Source of the DNA: Ferruginibacter sp.
GTDB taxonomy: Bacteria; Bacteroidota; Bacteroidia; Chitinophagales; Chitinophagaceae
Reading direction: 5' to 3'
Length of the DNA: 64,000 nucleotides
Assembly: GCA_019638485.1 (NCBI GenBank)
Contig: JAHBTP010000001.1
Coordinates: 124,001 to 188,000 of the forward strand
Every line of letters begins with the position of its first letter. Position 1 is the stretch's first letter. The position numbers and the translations under genes are program-made. Below the pieces are notes generated by a model. That model saw only the letters and a list, made by a program, of their open reading frames with translations. It had not been told where the DNA came from and did not search any database. Of this stretch, positions 7,699 to 17,800 are shown in pieces.

Positions 7699-8571
7699 AT
7701 GAGTATGCGCCAGCTGAAGATTTCAAAATCTATCACTAACCGTGAAAGCCAAAGCCTTGAAAAATACCTGCAAGAGATAGGCCGTGTTGAATTAATCACT
7801 TCCGAAGAAGAAGTAAAGCTTGCTGTTCTTATCAGACAAGGAGATCAGGATGCGTTAGACCGCCTTACTAAAGCCAATCTTCGATTTGTGGTTTCAGTGG
7901 CCAAGCAGTATCAGAATCAAGGATTAACCTTGCCTGATTTAATTAATGAGGGGAATTTGGGCTTAATTAAAGCAGCACAACGTTTTGATGAAACTCGCGG
8001 TTTTAAGTTTATTTCCTATGCTGTATGGTGGATTAGGCAGAGTATTTTACAAGCACTTGCAGAACAAAGCAGGATAGTTCGTTTGCCGTTAAATAAAGTG
8101 GGGCTTACTAATCGCATATCTAAGGCAATTAGCCAATTGGAGCAGGAGTTTGAGCGCGAGCCTACACCAGAGGAGTTAGCTCATTTCTTAGATATTGAAG
8201 CAGATGAGGTTTCAGCAACATTAGGTGTTGCCGCACGCCATGTAAGTATGGATCAGCCTTTGGCTGATGGAGAAGAAAGCACCCTTATAGATGTAATGCC
8301 CAATAAGGATGAGCCAGGTACAGATGATGAATTAGCCATGAGGGTTTCACTAAAAATTGAAATAGAGCGTTCGCTTAGTACCTTAACTGAGCGCCAAAAG
8401 GAAGTGATATGTTACTTTTTTGGTATAGGAGTGGACCATCCAATGAGTTTGGAGGATATTGGAAACCATTTTCACCTTACAAGAGAAAGGGTTCGTCAGA
8501 TAAAAGACAAAGCGATTACCAAATTGAAAAGTAATTCGCGCTCTGATATTTTAAAAGCTTTTATGGGTTAA
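7699..8571 (+). CDS. rpoD: Primary RNA polymerase sigma factor (RpoD/SigA), Bacteroidota short form
   Basis: This 290-residue sigma-70 lacks region 1.1 and the non-conserved insertion, as is normal for Bacteroidota. Region 1.2 is [20 protein letters not shown]. Region 2 includes [20 protein letters not shown] and the -10-recognition helix [21 protein letters not shown]. Region 3 starts at [12 protein letters not shown]. Region 4 ends with the helix-turn-helix [24 protein letters not shown]. It directs core polymerase to the TTTG/TAnnTTTG promoters seen across this window. A second in-frame ATG at 7705 ([11 protein letters not shown]) matches the usual family start and may be the true one. A strong terminator follows. 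Confidence 0.97.
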   Translation: MSMRQLKISKSITNRESQSLEKYLQEIGRVELITSEEEVKLAVLIRQGDQDALDRLTKANLRFVVSVAKQYQNQGLTLPDLINEGNLGLIKAAQRFDETRGFKFISYAVWWIRQSILQALAEQSRIVRLPLNKVGLTNRISKAISQLEQEFEREPTPEELAHFLDIEADEVSATLGVAARHVSMDQPLADGEESTLIDVMPNKDEPGTDDELAMRVSLKIEIERSLSTLTERQKEVICYFFGIGVDHPMSLEDIGNHFHLTRERVRQIKDKAITKLKSNSRSDILKAFMG

Positions 8572-8594
8572 GAAATGATTTTTATTAAAAAGAT

Positions 8595-8620
8595 AAATGA
8601 GCCTTTAGGGCTCATTTTTT
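8595..8620 (+). terminator. Rho-independent terminator after rpoD
   Basis: The stem AAATGAGCC/GGCTCATTT with a five-base loop is followed by a T run, 23 bases after the rpoD stop codon. Confidence 0.85.
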
Positions 8621-8638
8621 GTTGCTATTTATTAGCGG

Positions 8639-8670
8639 TTTCATAAGTTGGGAGTTTTTCTGCAAATTTG
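8639..8670 (+). promoter_or_regulatory. Putative promoter of the E2 gene
   Basis: TTTC (8639-8642) lies 20 bases before CAAATTTG (8663-8670), a near match to TAnnTTTG. The -7 box falls inside a perfect 12-bp palindrome TGCAAATTTGCA (8661-8672). The start codon follows at 8691. Confidence 0.45.
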
Positions 8671-8690
8671 CAGTTCTAAACAGCAGGCTC

Positions 8691-9938
8691 ATGTCAATTG
8701 AAATTAAAGTTCCGCCGGTAGGCGAAAGTATTAACGAAGTAACATTGGTTAAGTGGTTAAAAAATGATGGTGAATGGGTTGACCGTGATGAAGTGCTTGC
8801 TGAGTTAGAAAGTGAAAAAGCCACGTTTGAAGTTAATGCTGAGGAAGCTGGTGTAATAAAGCATATTGCTAAGGAAGGGGATGATTTGGCTATTGGTGAT
8901 GTAATTTGTTCTATTGACACTGATGCAGCTCAACCCAAAAAGGAGGTACCTGCTTCTACTAAAGAAGAGGAGAAACAAAAACCCAAAACGGAGCTAAAAC
9001 CTGCGCCAGCACCGGTTGAAAAAGTTATAGAAAGTACTCCGGTTAAGTCTGCTCAGTCGGAGGTAAAGGCTACTCCTGTTGCCGCAGCTATTATGGCAGA
9101 TAAAAAAGTAGATAAGCAACAAGTAGTACCTACCGGCTATCATGGGAAGATTGTAAAGCAGGATGTTTTGCATGCACTTGAACATCCCGGAAGATCAGCC
9201 GTATTGTTTAGTCGCGAAGAGCGAGTTGAAAAGATGAGTAATCTGCGAAGAACGGTTTCCCGCAGATTGGTTGAAGCAAAAAATTCAACGGCTATGCTCA
9301 CTACTTTTAATGAGGTGGATATGAGCGCAATTATGAACATTCGAAAAAAATATAAGGATAAATTTAAAGAAATACATGGTGTAGGGCTGGGATTTATGAG
9401 CTTTTTCACTAAGGCGTGTTGTTTTGGATTGCAAAAATTTCCTGCAGTTAATGCTTATATTGATGGTGAGAATATTCTTTATCATGATTACTGTGATATT
9501 TCCATTGCGGTAAGTGGCCCTAAAGGATTGGTTGTGCCAGTAATTCGTAATGCAGAAAGCCTGGGTATGGCAGAAATTGAAAGCGCTGTTGTAGATTTAG
9601 CTACAAAGGCCAGAAACAATAAGCTTACTATTGAGGAGATGAGTGGCGGCACTTTTACTATTACCAACGGCGGTGTTTTTGGTTCAATGATGAGCACACC
9701 GATTATTAATATACCACAGAGTGCTATTTTAGGTATGCACAATATTGTTGAGCGTCCAATTGTGGTGGATGGTCAAATCGTAATTAGACCAATGATGTAT
9801 GTAGCGTTAAGTTATGATCATCGAATTATTGATGGTCGTGAATCAGTGAGCTTCCTGGTAACAGTGAAACAATTATTGGAAAACCCGGCTTTGTTGTTAT
9901 TTGGTAAGGATCCTGTGGATACGTTGCTTGAACTGTAG
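8691..9938 (+). CDS. sucB: 2-oxoglutarate dehydrogenase E2 (dihydrolipoyl succinyltransferase)
   Basis: The start at 8691 ([13 protein letters not shown]) is chosen because the lipoyl domain begins there; the frame extends to 8619 but that part overlaps the promoter and terminator region. An N-terminal lipoyl domain carries the modified Lys in [12 protein letters not shown] Pro/Ala/Lys linker follows, then a short E1/E3-binding domain ending [15 protein letters not shown]. The catalytic acyltransferase domain ends with [16 protein letters not shown], where His and Asp are catalytic. The motif [16 protein letters not shown] is typical of succinyltransferases of the TCA cycle. The E1 gene (sucA), often adjacent, is not next to it here. 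It is followed 6 bases later by the RsmB-like gene. Confidence 0.93.
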   Translation: MSIEIKVPPVGESINEVTLVKWLKNDGEWVDRDEVLAELESEKATFEVNAEEAGVIKHIAKEGDDLAIGDVICSIDTDAAQPKKEVPASTKEEEKQKPKTELKPAPAPVEKVIESTPVKSAQSEVKATPVAAAIMADKKVDKQQVVPTGYHGKIVKQDVLHALEHPGRSAVLFSREERVEKMSNLRRTVSRRLVEAKNSTAMLTTFNEVDMSAIMNIRKKYKDKFKEIHGVGLGFMSFFTKACCFGLQKFPAVNAYIDGENILYHDYCDISIAVSGPKGLVVPVIRNAESLGMAEIESAVVDLATKARNNKLTIEEMSGGTFTITNGGVFGSMMSTPIINIPQSAILGMHNIVERPIVVDGQIVIRPMMYVALSYDHRIIDGRESVSFLVTVKQLLENPALLLFGKDPVDTLLEL

Positions 9939-9944
9939 TATTTC

Positions 9945-11102
9945 ATGAGTCGCTATGCTGCTTATTTACGAACTGCCAGTCAATTTATAGAATCATATAA
10001 TGGTGAAATCCCATTCTCTCGCTATATTAAATCAGCTTTTTCTCAATCTAAGAAATATGGGGCTACTGATCGTAGATTGATTAGTGGATTATGTCATTCC
10101 TTTTTTCGTGTAGGCTATTTGGTTAGTGGCTCCTTAACGCATCGTATTTTGGCCGGTTGGTTTATTACAAGAAATAATACTGATGATTTATTGGAAACGT
10201 TGAATCCTCAGTGGAGTGGTCAGGTAACCGTTTCGTTATCTGAAAAATTGAAGTTATTCGGAATACCTGAGGCTTCTCTCTTTCCTGGCTTATCTTATGT
10301 TTCAGATGAATTAGATAAAAGTGCTATTGCATTATCTGTATTGGAGCAACCCCTACTGTATGTTAGGATAAGGCCGGGGCATGAGGAAGTGGTTTTAAGA
10401 AAGTTGGATGATGCCCGCATAGCCTATCATCGGGAAGATAGAAATACTTTATCTTTTGCAAATAGCACCTCACTGGATAAGGTGCTTTCCATTAATAAGG
10501 AGGTTGTAATTCAGGACTTAAATTCTCAAAGGGTATTTGATGCTTTATCCCATCACTTATTTAACAAGAGCCCAATAATGGTATGGGATTGTTGTGCTGC
10601 CAGTGGAGGGAAATCGGCTTTGATATATGATAGATATAACGGTAATGTAGTTTTAACGGTGTCGGATATTCGAAAGTCAATTTTACATCAGCTTGATGTT
10701 CGAATGAAAGAAGCTGATATTCCTATTGCAGATTTGTTTATGGCAGATTTGACTCAGGGAGAAGTGAAGCATGGTACTTTTGATTTCATTATTTGTGATG
10801 TGCCATGTTCCGGAAGTGGAACCTGGGCGCGTACACCTGAACAACTCAGTCAGTTTAATAAAGATATAATTATTGATTATGCTCATCTTCAGCGAACAAT
10901 AGTTGAGCATTCAATACATAGCCTGCAACCGGGAGGGGTGCTTAGTTATATTACCTGTTCGATATTTAAGGCAGAGAATGAAGAAAATGTACATTATTTA
11001 TTGAATAATACAAAACTAACGTTATTGGATAAACGCTATTTGCCCGGTTATACTTGTAAGGCAGATACTCTATTTTCCGCTTTATTTCAATTAGCAGATT
11101 AA
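9945..11102 (+). CDS. RsmB/NOP-family RNA (cytosine-C5) methyltransferase
   Basis: The 385-residue protein is a Fmu/RsmB-type SAM-dependent m5C methyltransferase. The N-terminal third is a helical NusB-like region (YIKSAFSQSKKYGATDRRLISGL). The SAM-binding motif I is VWDCCAASGGKSALI and motif IV is FIICDVPCSGSGTWARTP with the product-release Cys. Motif VI is LSYITCSIFKAENEENV with the nucleophilic Cys. The likely substrate is 16S rRNA C967, but Bacteroidota carry several paralogues and site specificity cannot be read from sequence. It starts 6 bases after the E2 stop codon, which suggests cotranscription without functional linkage. Confidence 0.88.
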   Translation: MSRYAAYLRTASQFIESYNGEIPFSRYIKSAFSQSKKYGATDRRLISGLCHSFFRVGYLVSGSLTHRILAGWFITRNNTDDLLETLNPQWSGQVTVSLSEKLKLFGIPEASLFPGLSYVSDELDKSAIALSVLEQPLLYVRIRPGHEEVVLRKLDDARIAYHREDRNTLSFANSTSLDKVLSINKEVVIQDLNSQRVFDALSHHLFNKSPIMVWDCCAASGGKSALIYDRYNGNVVLTVSDIRKSILHQLDVRMKEADIPIADLFMADLTQGEVKHGTFDFIICDVPCSGSGTWARTPEQLSQFNKDIIIDYAHLQRTIVEHSIHSLQPGGVLSYITCSIFKAENEENVHYLLNNTKLTLLDKRYLPGYTCKADTLFSALFQLAD

Positions 11103-11132
11103 ATAGGTGGGCTTAGCTTTCTATTTATCGTC

Positions 11133-13100
11133 TTAAGGCTTTATGAGCAATGGCATAGAACCTATTCTTTTCTTTTTATTGTCCCAAACCTTTATGAAAT
11201 ATATTCCGTTAGCATATTTAGTTAGGGGAAGAAAAAGATGCGTTGATCCGGGCTGAACAGTAAGGCTGTTCTGCAGCATTTGTTGCCCAAGAATATTATA
11301 CAAACCATAAAAATATTTACCTCCCTGTGCAGATTGGATTGTTAATTTTACCTGACTGTTTGCGGGATTGGGCGATAATACAATACCATCTGTTTCAGGA
11401 ATAATAGAGTGGCAATTATCAATATGTTGGATAGAAAGAGAATCAAGGGTATAGGTGGTGTCAATTCCAAGAATCATAGCCATTCGATATTTTATCAATC
11501 CTTCCGGTGTATTTGATAAATCATCAGTTGTATTTAGCGAGTGAAAATCAAAATCATTTTGAATACTAAGTTCGGTTAATGGAGAGTATGTGAATTCATT
11601 TTCCGTTTTTCTTTCAATAATTATTTTCATTCCTGTCATAATTTTTACATGCAGGTTAATGAAAACAATACATTCTTGTTCGGAAATGGATTGTGTATAT
11701 CCTGCCTTTTGTAAACGCACAAAAGCGTCTCTAACATCAGGAATGCCGTATCCAACGCGGTTGTCTGGGTTGTTTGCTTTAGTAGCTGATGCAATAAGGG
11801 TATTGATAATGGTTCGCTGGTTTACTTCGGGAAAGGCTTGCCACAAGCAAGTAGCCACACCGGCTAAATTAGGACAGGCAAAGGAGGTTCCGGATGAAAA
11901 CATTGGTTTTCCATTATTGGTATTAGATACAATAGCATTCCAGCCTACAGCGGCAAGGGTGGGTTTAATATTACCACCAAAAGCAGGGCCATAACTACTA
12001 AAATTCCCCGGTGTTCCGGTGGTATCAACTGCACCAACAGTAAGAGCGCTATCTGCATCACCCGGTGTAGAAATATAATGCCAGGGGCTGTTTCCATCAT
12101 TTCCTGCTGCCGCTACCATCAACATTCCTTTTTGAGCCCCAATATTTAAGGCGCGTGCTGCCATGGTGGTATGGCCATTCATATCTTCATACGTATGATT
12201 AAACTGACTTTCTGAAAATACAGAATATCCTAATGATGTTGAGGTAACGTCAGCGCCTACACTATCAGCACGTTCAAAACCAGCAGCCAGATAGTGCTCT
12301 TCTATTGGAAATTCAGAAGCCACATCTTCTGTTCTGTATAGGTAAAATGATGCGTGCGGGGCAGTGCCTACAAACTCCCCCGGAAGATTAGCCGCTATAG
12401 TGCTTAAACATTGCATACCATGATAATAATCTTCATTTACACTTTCATTTTGCTCTACAAAATCCCAGGTGCCTAATATTCGGTTATCTATTCGTAGGCT
12501 ATCAAAGGCAGACAGGCTTTGATAATGAAAATAGCCTGCATCCATCATGGCTAATTGCATTCCTCGCCCTGTAAATCCCCAACGGTGCAGAAAATCAGTA
12601 CGATGAATTTTTACCTGTGCACTACTGCTTCCATAATTAAATGTATCGCTTTCAATAGAAGTATTTCGATAAAATAAAGAAGGTCCAAAAGCTGGGAAGT
12701 GATTAAATTTATTATTCGTTTGTTGATAACCGTTAGGTCGTGGAGCAATTGTATTAACTGTATTTACAAAAGGGAATGCAGTAATTTCTGCAATTTTGTT
12801 GGCATCTGTGGTTTTTATTGCTACTTGGTTCAGCCATTTACTTGTAGCTAATATTTCTACATTTCCCAAAATTTTTATACTGTCAATGTATGCCGGAGTT
12901 ACCGGAAGATCCAGGCTATCAATATTTATTCCATAGCGGGCTCTACGGTCTATAGCTCGTTGTGACAGATATTCTTGCGGTTGACTAATGGAATAAGGGT
13001 TATTCCCTTTATTGTGGAAAGTGACCAAATAAGTATCAAATTGAGCAGAGATGTCAGTTGAAGCCAACAGACAAATTGTGATCAAAAAAGGGAGGCGCAT
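11133..13100 (-). CDS. S8 subtilase with T9SS type A sorting domain
   Basis: The 655-residue protein begins with a signal peptide (cleavage near TDISAQ). An inhibitor-like prodomain follows, containing YLSQRAIDRRARYGI. The subtilisin domain has catalytic Asp187 (MQLAMMDAGY), His227 (YYHGMQCLSTIAA), oxyanion Asn334 (AAAGNDGNSPW) and Ser406 (FSSGTSFACPNLAG). A linker of unclear fold precedes a C-terminal sorting domain of about 80 residues: VLSPNPANSQVKLTI, YNILGQQML and NGIYFIKVW. That domain routes the enzyme through the type IX secretion system and is normally removed at the surface. A 12-bp palindrome ACAAAATTTTGT (13103-13114) sits just upstream of its start. It is probably an extracellular or surface protease. 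Confidence 0.94.
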   Translation of the reverse strand: MRLPFLITICLLASTDISAQFDTYLVTFHNKGNNPYSISQPQEYLSQRAIDRRARYGINIDSLDLPVTPAYIDSIKILGNVEILATSKWLNQVAIKTTDANKIAEITAFPFVNTVNTIAPRPNGYQQTNNKFNHFPAFGPSLFYRNTSIESDTFNYGSSSAQVKIHRTDFLHRWGFTGRGMQLAMMDAGYFHYQSLSAFDSLRIDNRILGTWDFVEQNESVNEDYYHGMQCLSTIAANLPGEFVGTAPHASFYLYRTEDVASEFPIEEHYLAAGFERADSVGADVTSTSLGYSVFSESQFNHTYEDMNGHTTMAARALNIGAQKGMLMVAAAGNDGNSPWHYISTPGDADSALTVGAVDTTGTPGNFSSYGPAFGGNIKPTLAAVGWNAIVSNTNNGKPMFSSGTSFACPNLAGVATCLWQAFPEVNQRTIINTLIASATKANNPDNRVGYGIPDVRDAFVRLQKAGYTQSISEQECIVFINLHVKIMTGMKIIIERKTENEFTYSPLTELSIQNDFDFHSLNTTDDLSNTPEGLIKYRMAMILGIDTTYTLDSLSIQHIDNCHSIIPETDGIVLSPNPANSQVKLTIQSAQGGKYFYGLYNILGQQMLQNSLTVQPGSTHLFLPLTKYANGIYFIKVWDNKKKRIGSMPLLIKP

Positions 13101-13151
13101 TCACAAAATTTTGTTTGTGCTAAATTAAGTGCAAAAAGGGCAAAAGAAAAG

Positions 13152-14141
13152 TTAGTACGACCATTTTACCCAAGTAGCTCCCCAGGTAAATCCTCCTCCA
13201 AAGGCTGCTAATACTAAATTGTCCCCTTTCTTGAGTTTGCTTTCCCATTCCCATAAACATAGGGGTAGAGTACCGGCTGTAGTGTTGCCGTACTTTTGAA
13301 TGTTTATCATCACCTTTTCTTTGGGAAGATTCATTCTATTGGCGGTAGCATCAATAATGCGCAGATTGGCTTGATGAGGTACTAACCATGCAATATCGTC
13401 GGCAGTAAGGTTATTACGCTGCATTAATTCATAGCTCACATCAGCCATGCCTTTTACTGCAAATTTAAAAACCGTTTGACCCTCCTGATACACGAAATGT
13501 TCTTTTGCCATAACAGTTTCAATAGATGGGGGTTTTACCGATCCTCCGGCCTTCATGTGTAAATATTGCCTTCCGCTTCCATCACTACGCAATAAACTAT
13601 CTTTAATTCCTGTACCATCTGTAGTAGGTTCCAGGAGTACAGCTCCGGCTCCATCACCAAAAATGATACAAGTAGCACGGTCACTGTAATCTATTATTGA
13701 ACTCATTTTATCTACGCCTACAACAACAACCTTTTTATATCTGCCACTTTCAATTAGTGCTGCACCGGTAGTGAGCGCATATAAAAATCCTGAGCACGCA
13801 GCTTCTATATCATATCCAAATGATTGGGAGGCTCCTAATTTATCACATATAATATTTGCTGTAGCCGGAAAGGTCATATCAGGAGTAACTGTAGCACAAA
13901 TCAAACATTCAATTTCGTTGGGGTGCATATTTTTTTTCTGAAGTAAAACTTTTACAGCCTCCACAGCCATATCACTACTTCCTAATCCCGGTTCTTTTAA
14001 AATCCTTCTTTCTTCAATTCCTGTACGGGTTTTAATCCATTCATCATTGGTGTCAACCATCTTTTCCAATTCAGTATTAGTGAGTCGGTATTCTGGTACA
14101 TATCCTCCAACTGCGGTAATGGCGGCTGAAATTTTTTCCAT
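13152..14141 (-). CDS. fabH: 3-oxoacyl-ACP synthase III
   Basis: Translation from 14141 ([17 protein letters not shown]) gives 329 residues, the usual FabH size. An in-frame ATG at 14252 would add 37 residues unlike the family and overlap ruvA control sequence. The catalytic triad is Cys116 in [13 protein letters not shown], His256 in [11 protein letters not shown] and Asn286 in [12 protein letters not shown]. FabH condenses acetyl- or branched-chain acyl-CoA with malonyl-ACP to start fatty acid synthesis; Bacteroidota enzymes often favour branched primers. It is divergent from ruvA. Confidence 0.95.
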   Translation of the reverse strand: MEKISAAITAVGGYVPEYRLTNTELEKMVDTNDEWIKTRTGIEERRILKEPGLGSSDMAVEAVKVLLQKKNMHPNEIECLICATVTPDMTFPATANIICDKLGASQSFGYDIEAACSGFLYALTTGAALIESGRYKKVVVVGVDKMSSIIDYSDRATCIIFGDGAGAVLLEPTTDGTGIKDSLLRSDGSGRQYLHMKAGGSVKPPSIETVMAKEHFVYQEGQTVFKFAVKGMADVSYELMQRNNLTADDIAWLVPHQANLRIIDATANRMNLPKEKVMINIQKYGNTTAGTLPLCLWEWESKLKKGDNLVLAAFGGGFTWGATWVKWSY

Positions 14142-14233
14142 AGTTGAAAATTTCGTTTTTTGTGCGAAAGAATACAAATTTAGGAGAAAATGAACTGGTT
14201 TGAATTTAGCTGTGATTAGCCGAAAAATATGCT

Positions 14234-14241
14234 TATTTTCG
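14234..14241 (+). promoter_or_regulatory. -7-like box upstream of ruvA
   Basis: TATTTTCG matches TAnnTTTG at all but one fixed position and lies 23 bases before the ruvA start. I see no clear -33 element at the expected distance. Confidence 0.35.
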
Positions 14242-14264
14242 CCCCTAGTCAATTGTTTACCAAT

Positions 14265-14852
14265 ATGTATGCGTATCTATTAGGGAAACTAACCTATAAA
14301 AGCCCGGCATTGGTGTATTTGGATGTAAATGGTATTGGCTATGAGGTTAATATAAGCTTAAACACCTGGTCGGCCATTCAGCACCTTGAGGAAGTGAAAT
14401 TGTACACTTGGCTGCAGGTGAAAGAGGATGCGCAAAATATTTATGGTTTTTTTGATTTGGCGGAAAAGGAAATGTTCTTATTATTGATAAGCGTTTCGGG
14501 AGTGGGAGCAGCTACAGCACGTATGATGCTGTCATATATTAGGCCTGATGAAGTGGCTGTAGCTATTGCAACCGGTAATTCAAAAATGTTGGAAAGTGTA
14601 AAGGGGATAGGGAAAAAAACTGCGGAGCGCTTGGTTTTGGAATTGCGCGATAAAACACAAAAAGTATCTAACTGGGAAATGAGAAAATCTTCAACAGTTG
14701 ATAATGGTTTAACTTGGGATGCATTGAATGCTTTGGTGGCATTGGGTATTTCAAAACCTCAGGCAGAACAGGCTATTAAAAAGATTTTAGTAGCAAATCC
14801 GGATATTGACCAGTTGGAAGATTTAATAAAAAAAGCATTAAAAGCCATTTGA
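14265..14852 (+). CDS. ruvA: Holliday junction branch migration protein RuvA
   Basis: The start at 14265 gives [20 protein letters not shown], the normal RuvA opening; the frame is open to 14229. The 195-residue protein has the N-terminal OB-fold ([15 protein letters not shown]), helix-hairpin-helix motifs ([20 protein letters not shown] and [22 protein letters not shown]) and a C-terminal RuvB-binding domain ([23 protein letters not shown]). RuvA tetramers bind Holliday junctions and load the RuvB motor. The gene lies 28 bases upstream of sprA, an arrangement I recall from other Bacteroidota. Confidence 0.96.
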   Translation: MYAYLLGKLTYKSPALVYLDVNGIGYEVNISLNTWSAIQHLEEVKLYTWLQVKEDAQNIYGFFDLAEKEMFLLLISVSGVGAATARMMLSYIRPDEVAVAIATGNSKMLESVKGIGKKTAERLVLELRDKTQKVSNWEMRKSSTVDNGLTWDALNALVALGISKPQAEQAIKKILVANPDIDQLEDLIKKALKAI

Positions 14853-14880
14853 AAAAACACTACCTTAATTAACTTACCGG

Positions 14881-17800
14881 ATGTTTTTGACAAAAAAGTA
14901 TTGTCTGCCACCATTGGCCGGCTTGCTGTTTTTTATTTTTCTTTTTCACGCAAATGCTGCTCATAGTACATTTTTGCACAGAGCACATTACCTGAAGGTT
15001 TTTCAGGATACAGTGCCTAAAACGGCTAATCCCTACAGTCTTCCATTTCCCTTTAATGATTATCGTGGCGATAATATGTCATCACCTTCATCGCCATTCA
15101 GTTTGGGTAATCCATCTAATTTTTCTGATTCAGTAGTTTATGATCCTATTACACGACGGTATATTATTTACGAAAAAGTAGGTGATTATTATTATCGAGT
15201 TCCTACTACTTATACATTTGATGAGTTTTGGCAATTGCGAAATCAACAATCTGAGCAAGAATATTTTCGTCAGCGTGCAAATATTACGTCTATCCTTAAC
15301 CGTGGTAAGTTTGGCAGACCCAGATTATCGCTAACTGATAATTTGTTCAATCGGTTATTTGGTAATGGAAAGATTGAAATAAATCCCCAGGGTAATGTAG
15401 ATATTACTGCAGGCTATCAAGGGCAGCGCATTGATAATCCCACTTTACCGGAGCGAGCCCGAAAGAGTGGTGGTTTGGATTTTAATATGAACGCACAAAT
15501 GAATGTAAATGCATCCATTGGCGATAAGTTAAAGTTTCCTATTAATTATAATACGCTTGCCAATTTTGATTTGGATAATCAACTGAAATTAGATTATACA
15601 GGAAATGATGACGGTATTGTAAAGCGCTTTGAAGCAGGTAATGTTACGTTTCCTGCACGAGGAACCTTAATTCCGGGAGCACAGCAATTATTTGGATTAA
15701 AAACACAACTGCAATTTGGAAAATTATTTGTTACAGGGGTGTTAGCTAATCAAAAATCACAACGGCAAAATGTAAACTTAGAAGGAGGAGCAGCTGCTCA
15801 ACGATTTGAAGTAAAGGCCGATGAATATGAAGAGAACAGGCATTTCTTGCTTTCTCAATATTTTTATAATAATTATAATAAGGTAATGAGTAATCTGCCG
15901 GCTATTACAGCTCCTGTGCAGATCCTGCGCCTTGAGGTATGGGTTACTAATCGTATGGGAACAACTACCGAAACGCGTGATGTGGTTGGGCTTATGGATA
16001 TTGCAGAGGCTAATCCTTATTTACCTCCGCCGGTAATTAATGTACTTGGTAACCCTGTTGTTCCATCTAATGGAGCTAATGATTTGTATTCTAAAATCTT
16101 GAGTCAACCTGATGCCAGAAATCCGGCAATGGTATTTAATAATTTGCGTAACCTGGGGTTAAATCCGGTTCAGGATTTTGAAAAAACATTTGCACGGAAA
16201 CTGGATTCAACTCAATACTTTTTTAACAGACAGGTAGGCTCACTTTCTTTAAGTCAGCCTTTACAAACTGATGAGGTACTTGCCGTTGCATTTCAATATT
16301 CTTATAATGGCAGAATTTATCAAGTGGGTGAATTTTCACAGGATGTACCACCGGATTCTACAACCGCAACACAAAAGGTTTTATTTTTAAAATTATTGAA
16401 GGCCACTTCACAGCGCCCGTCACTACCTATATGGCGGTTGATGCTAAAGAATGTTTATTCTATTGGTTATGGCGTATTATCTCCTACCGATTTTAAATTA
16501 GATGTTTTATATCAAGAGCCGGGATTGGGTGATAAGAGATATGTTCCATTTGGTGATAAGAATTTAGGAACGCCGGTTTTGTCATTGGTGAATCTTGACA
16601 GATTAAATACCCAATTAGACCCACAACCTGATGGTGTGTTTGACTTTGTGGAAGGGTTTACCGTAATGTCGGAATACAGTAGAGTGATGTTTCCTGTACT
16701 TGAGCCATTTGGGCGTGACCTTGCCAAACAGATTTACATTGCTGACCCACCACCTGCTGCCGCAGCTGATACTTTATTTTATATGCTTTACGATTCTATT
16801 AAAGCAGTTGCACAGCAATATCCTAATTTGAATCGGTTTGTTTTAAAGGGAACAGCCAAAACCTCTGGAAGTGCAGATATCAGCATTGGGTTTAATATTC
16901 CTCCCGGCTCAGTAACTGTTACCGCTGGTGGTAGAGTATTGCAGGAAGGTTTGGATTATGATGTTAATTATGATTTAGGTACCATCCGAATTACCAACCA
17001 GGCAATTTTAGCCGCAGGATTGCCCGTACAAGTGAATTTTGAAAACAACGCTTCCTTCGGCTTACAGCAGCGATCATATTTAGGATTGAGGTTTGATTAC
17101 ATGGCTATTAATAATGCTAAAGAACAGCTTTCATTTGGAGGCTCAATAATTAGGCTTAGCGAACGCCCTTTCTTTACCAAGGTGAATTTAGGTGAAGACC
17201 CAATTAGGAATACGATGTATGGATTGGATGTGAATTATAGAAAGGATTTGCCAAAATTGACTCGTTTATTAGATAAGATACCTATTTATCAAACTACAGC
17301 ACCATCAAGTATTAATGTGTATGCAGAAGGCGCTTATCTAAAACCGGGGCACGCTCCTCAAATTGGCCGTGGAAAGGAAGGGTTGGTTTATATTGATGAT
17401 TTTGAAGGAAGTAAATCCGGAATTGATTTGCGTTTTCCTCCAATAAGTTGGGCACTTGCTTCTGCACCCCTTGGAGCTACTGATGATGCAGGCACTGAAT
17501 TATTCCCTGAAGCAGGATTAAATAATGATTTGTCCTACGGAATGAAGCGAGGAAAATTGGCCTGGTATCAAATTGAACAGGTATTACAACAAATGTCAAG
17601 TGGTAATAATCCAATTAGTGATGCCAATTTACTTAGTGATCCGCGCGTAAGAGCTGTTTACCAAAAGGAAATTTTTCCTCAACGCACAACCGGATTTGGT
17701 GAGAGCCAGCTTGTAACTTTTGATTTAGCTTATTATCCGCAAGATAAAGGACCTTATAATTTTCAAACTAATCCTGCTAAGGTGAGTCCTTCAGGAAAAT

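Noticed and set aside
11590..11994. 134-codon plus-strand frame inside the subtilase gene
   Set aside because: It lies opposite an intact catalytic domain and sorting-domain gene and has no recognisable motif.
14142..14252. Longer FabH start
   Set aside because: The added 37 residues do not resemble FabH and would overlap the ruvA promoter region; the ATG at 14141 gives the normal family start.
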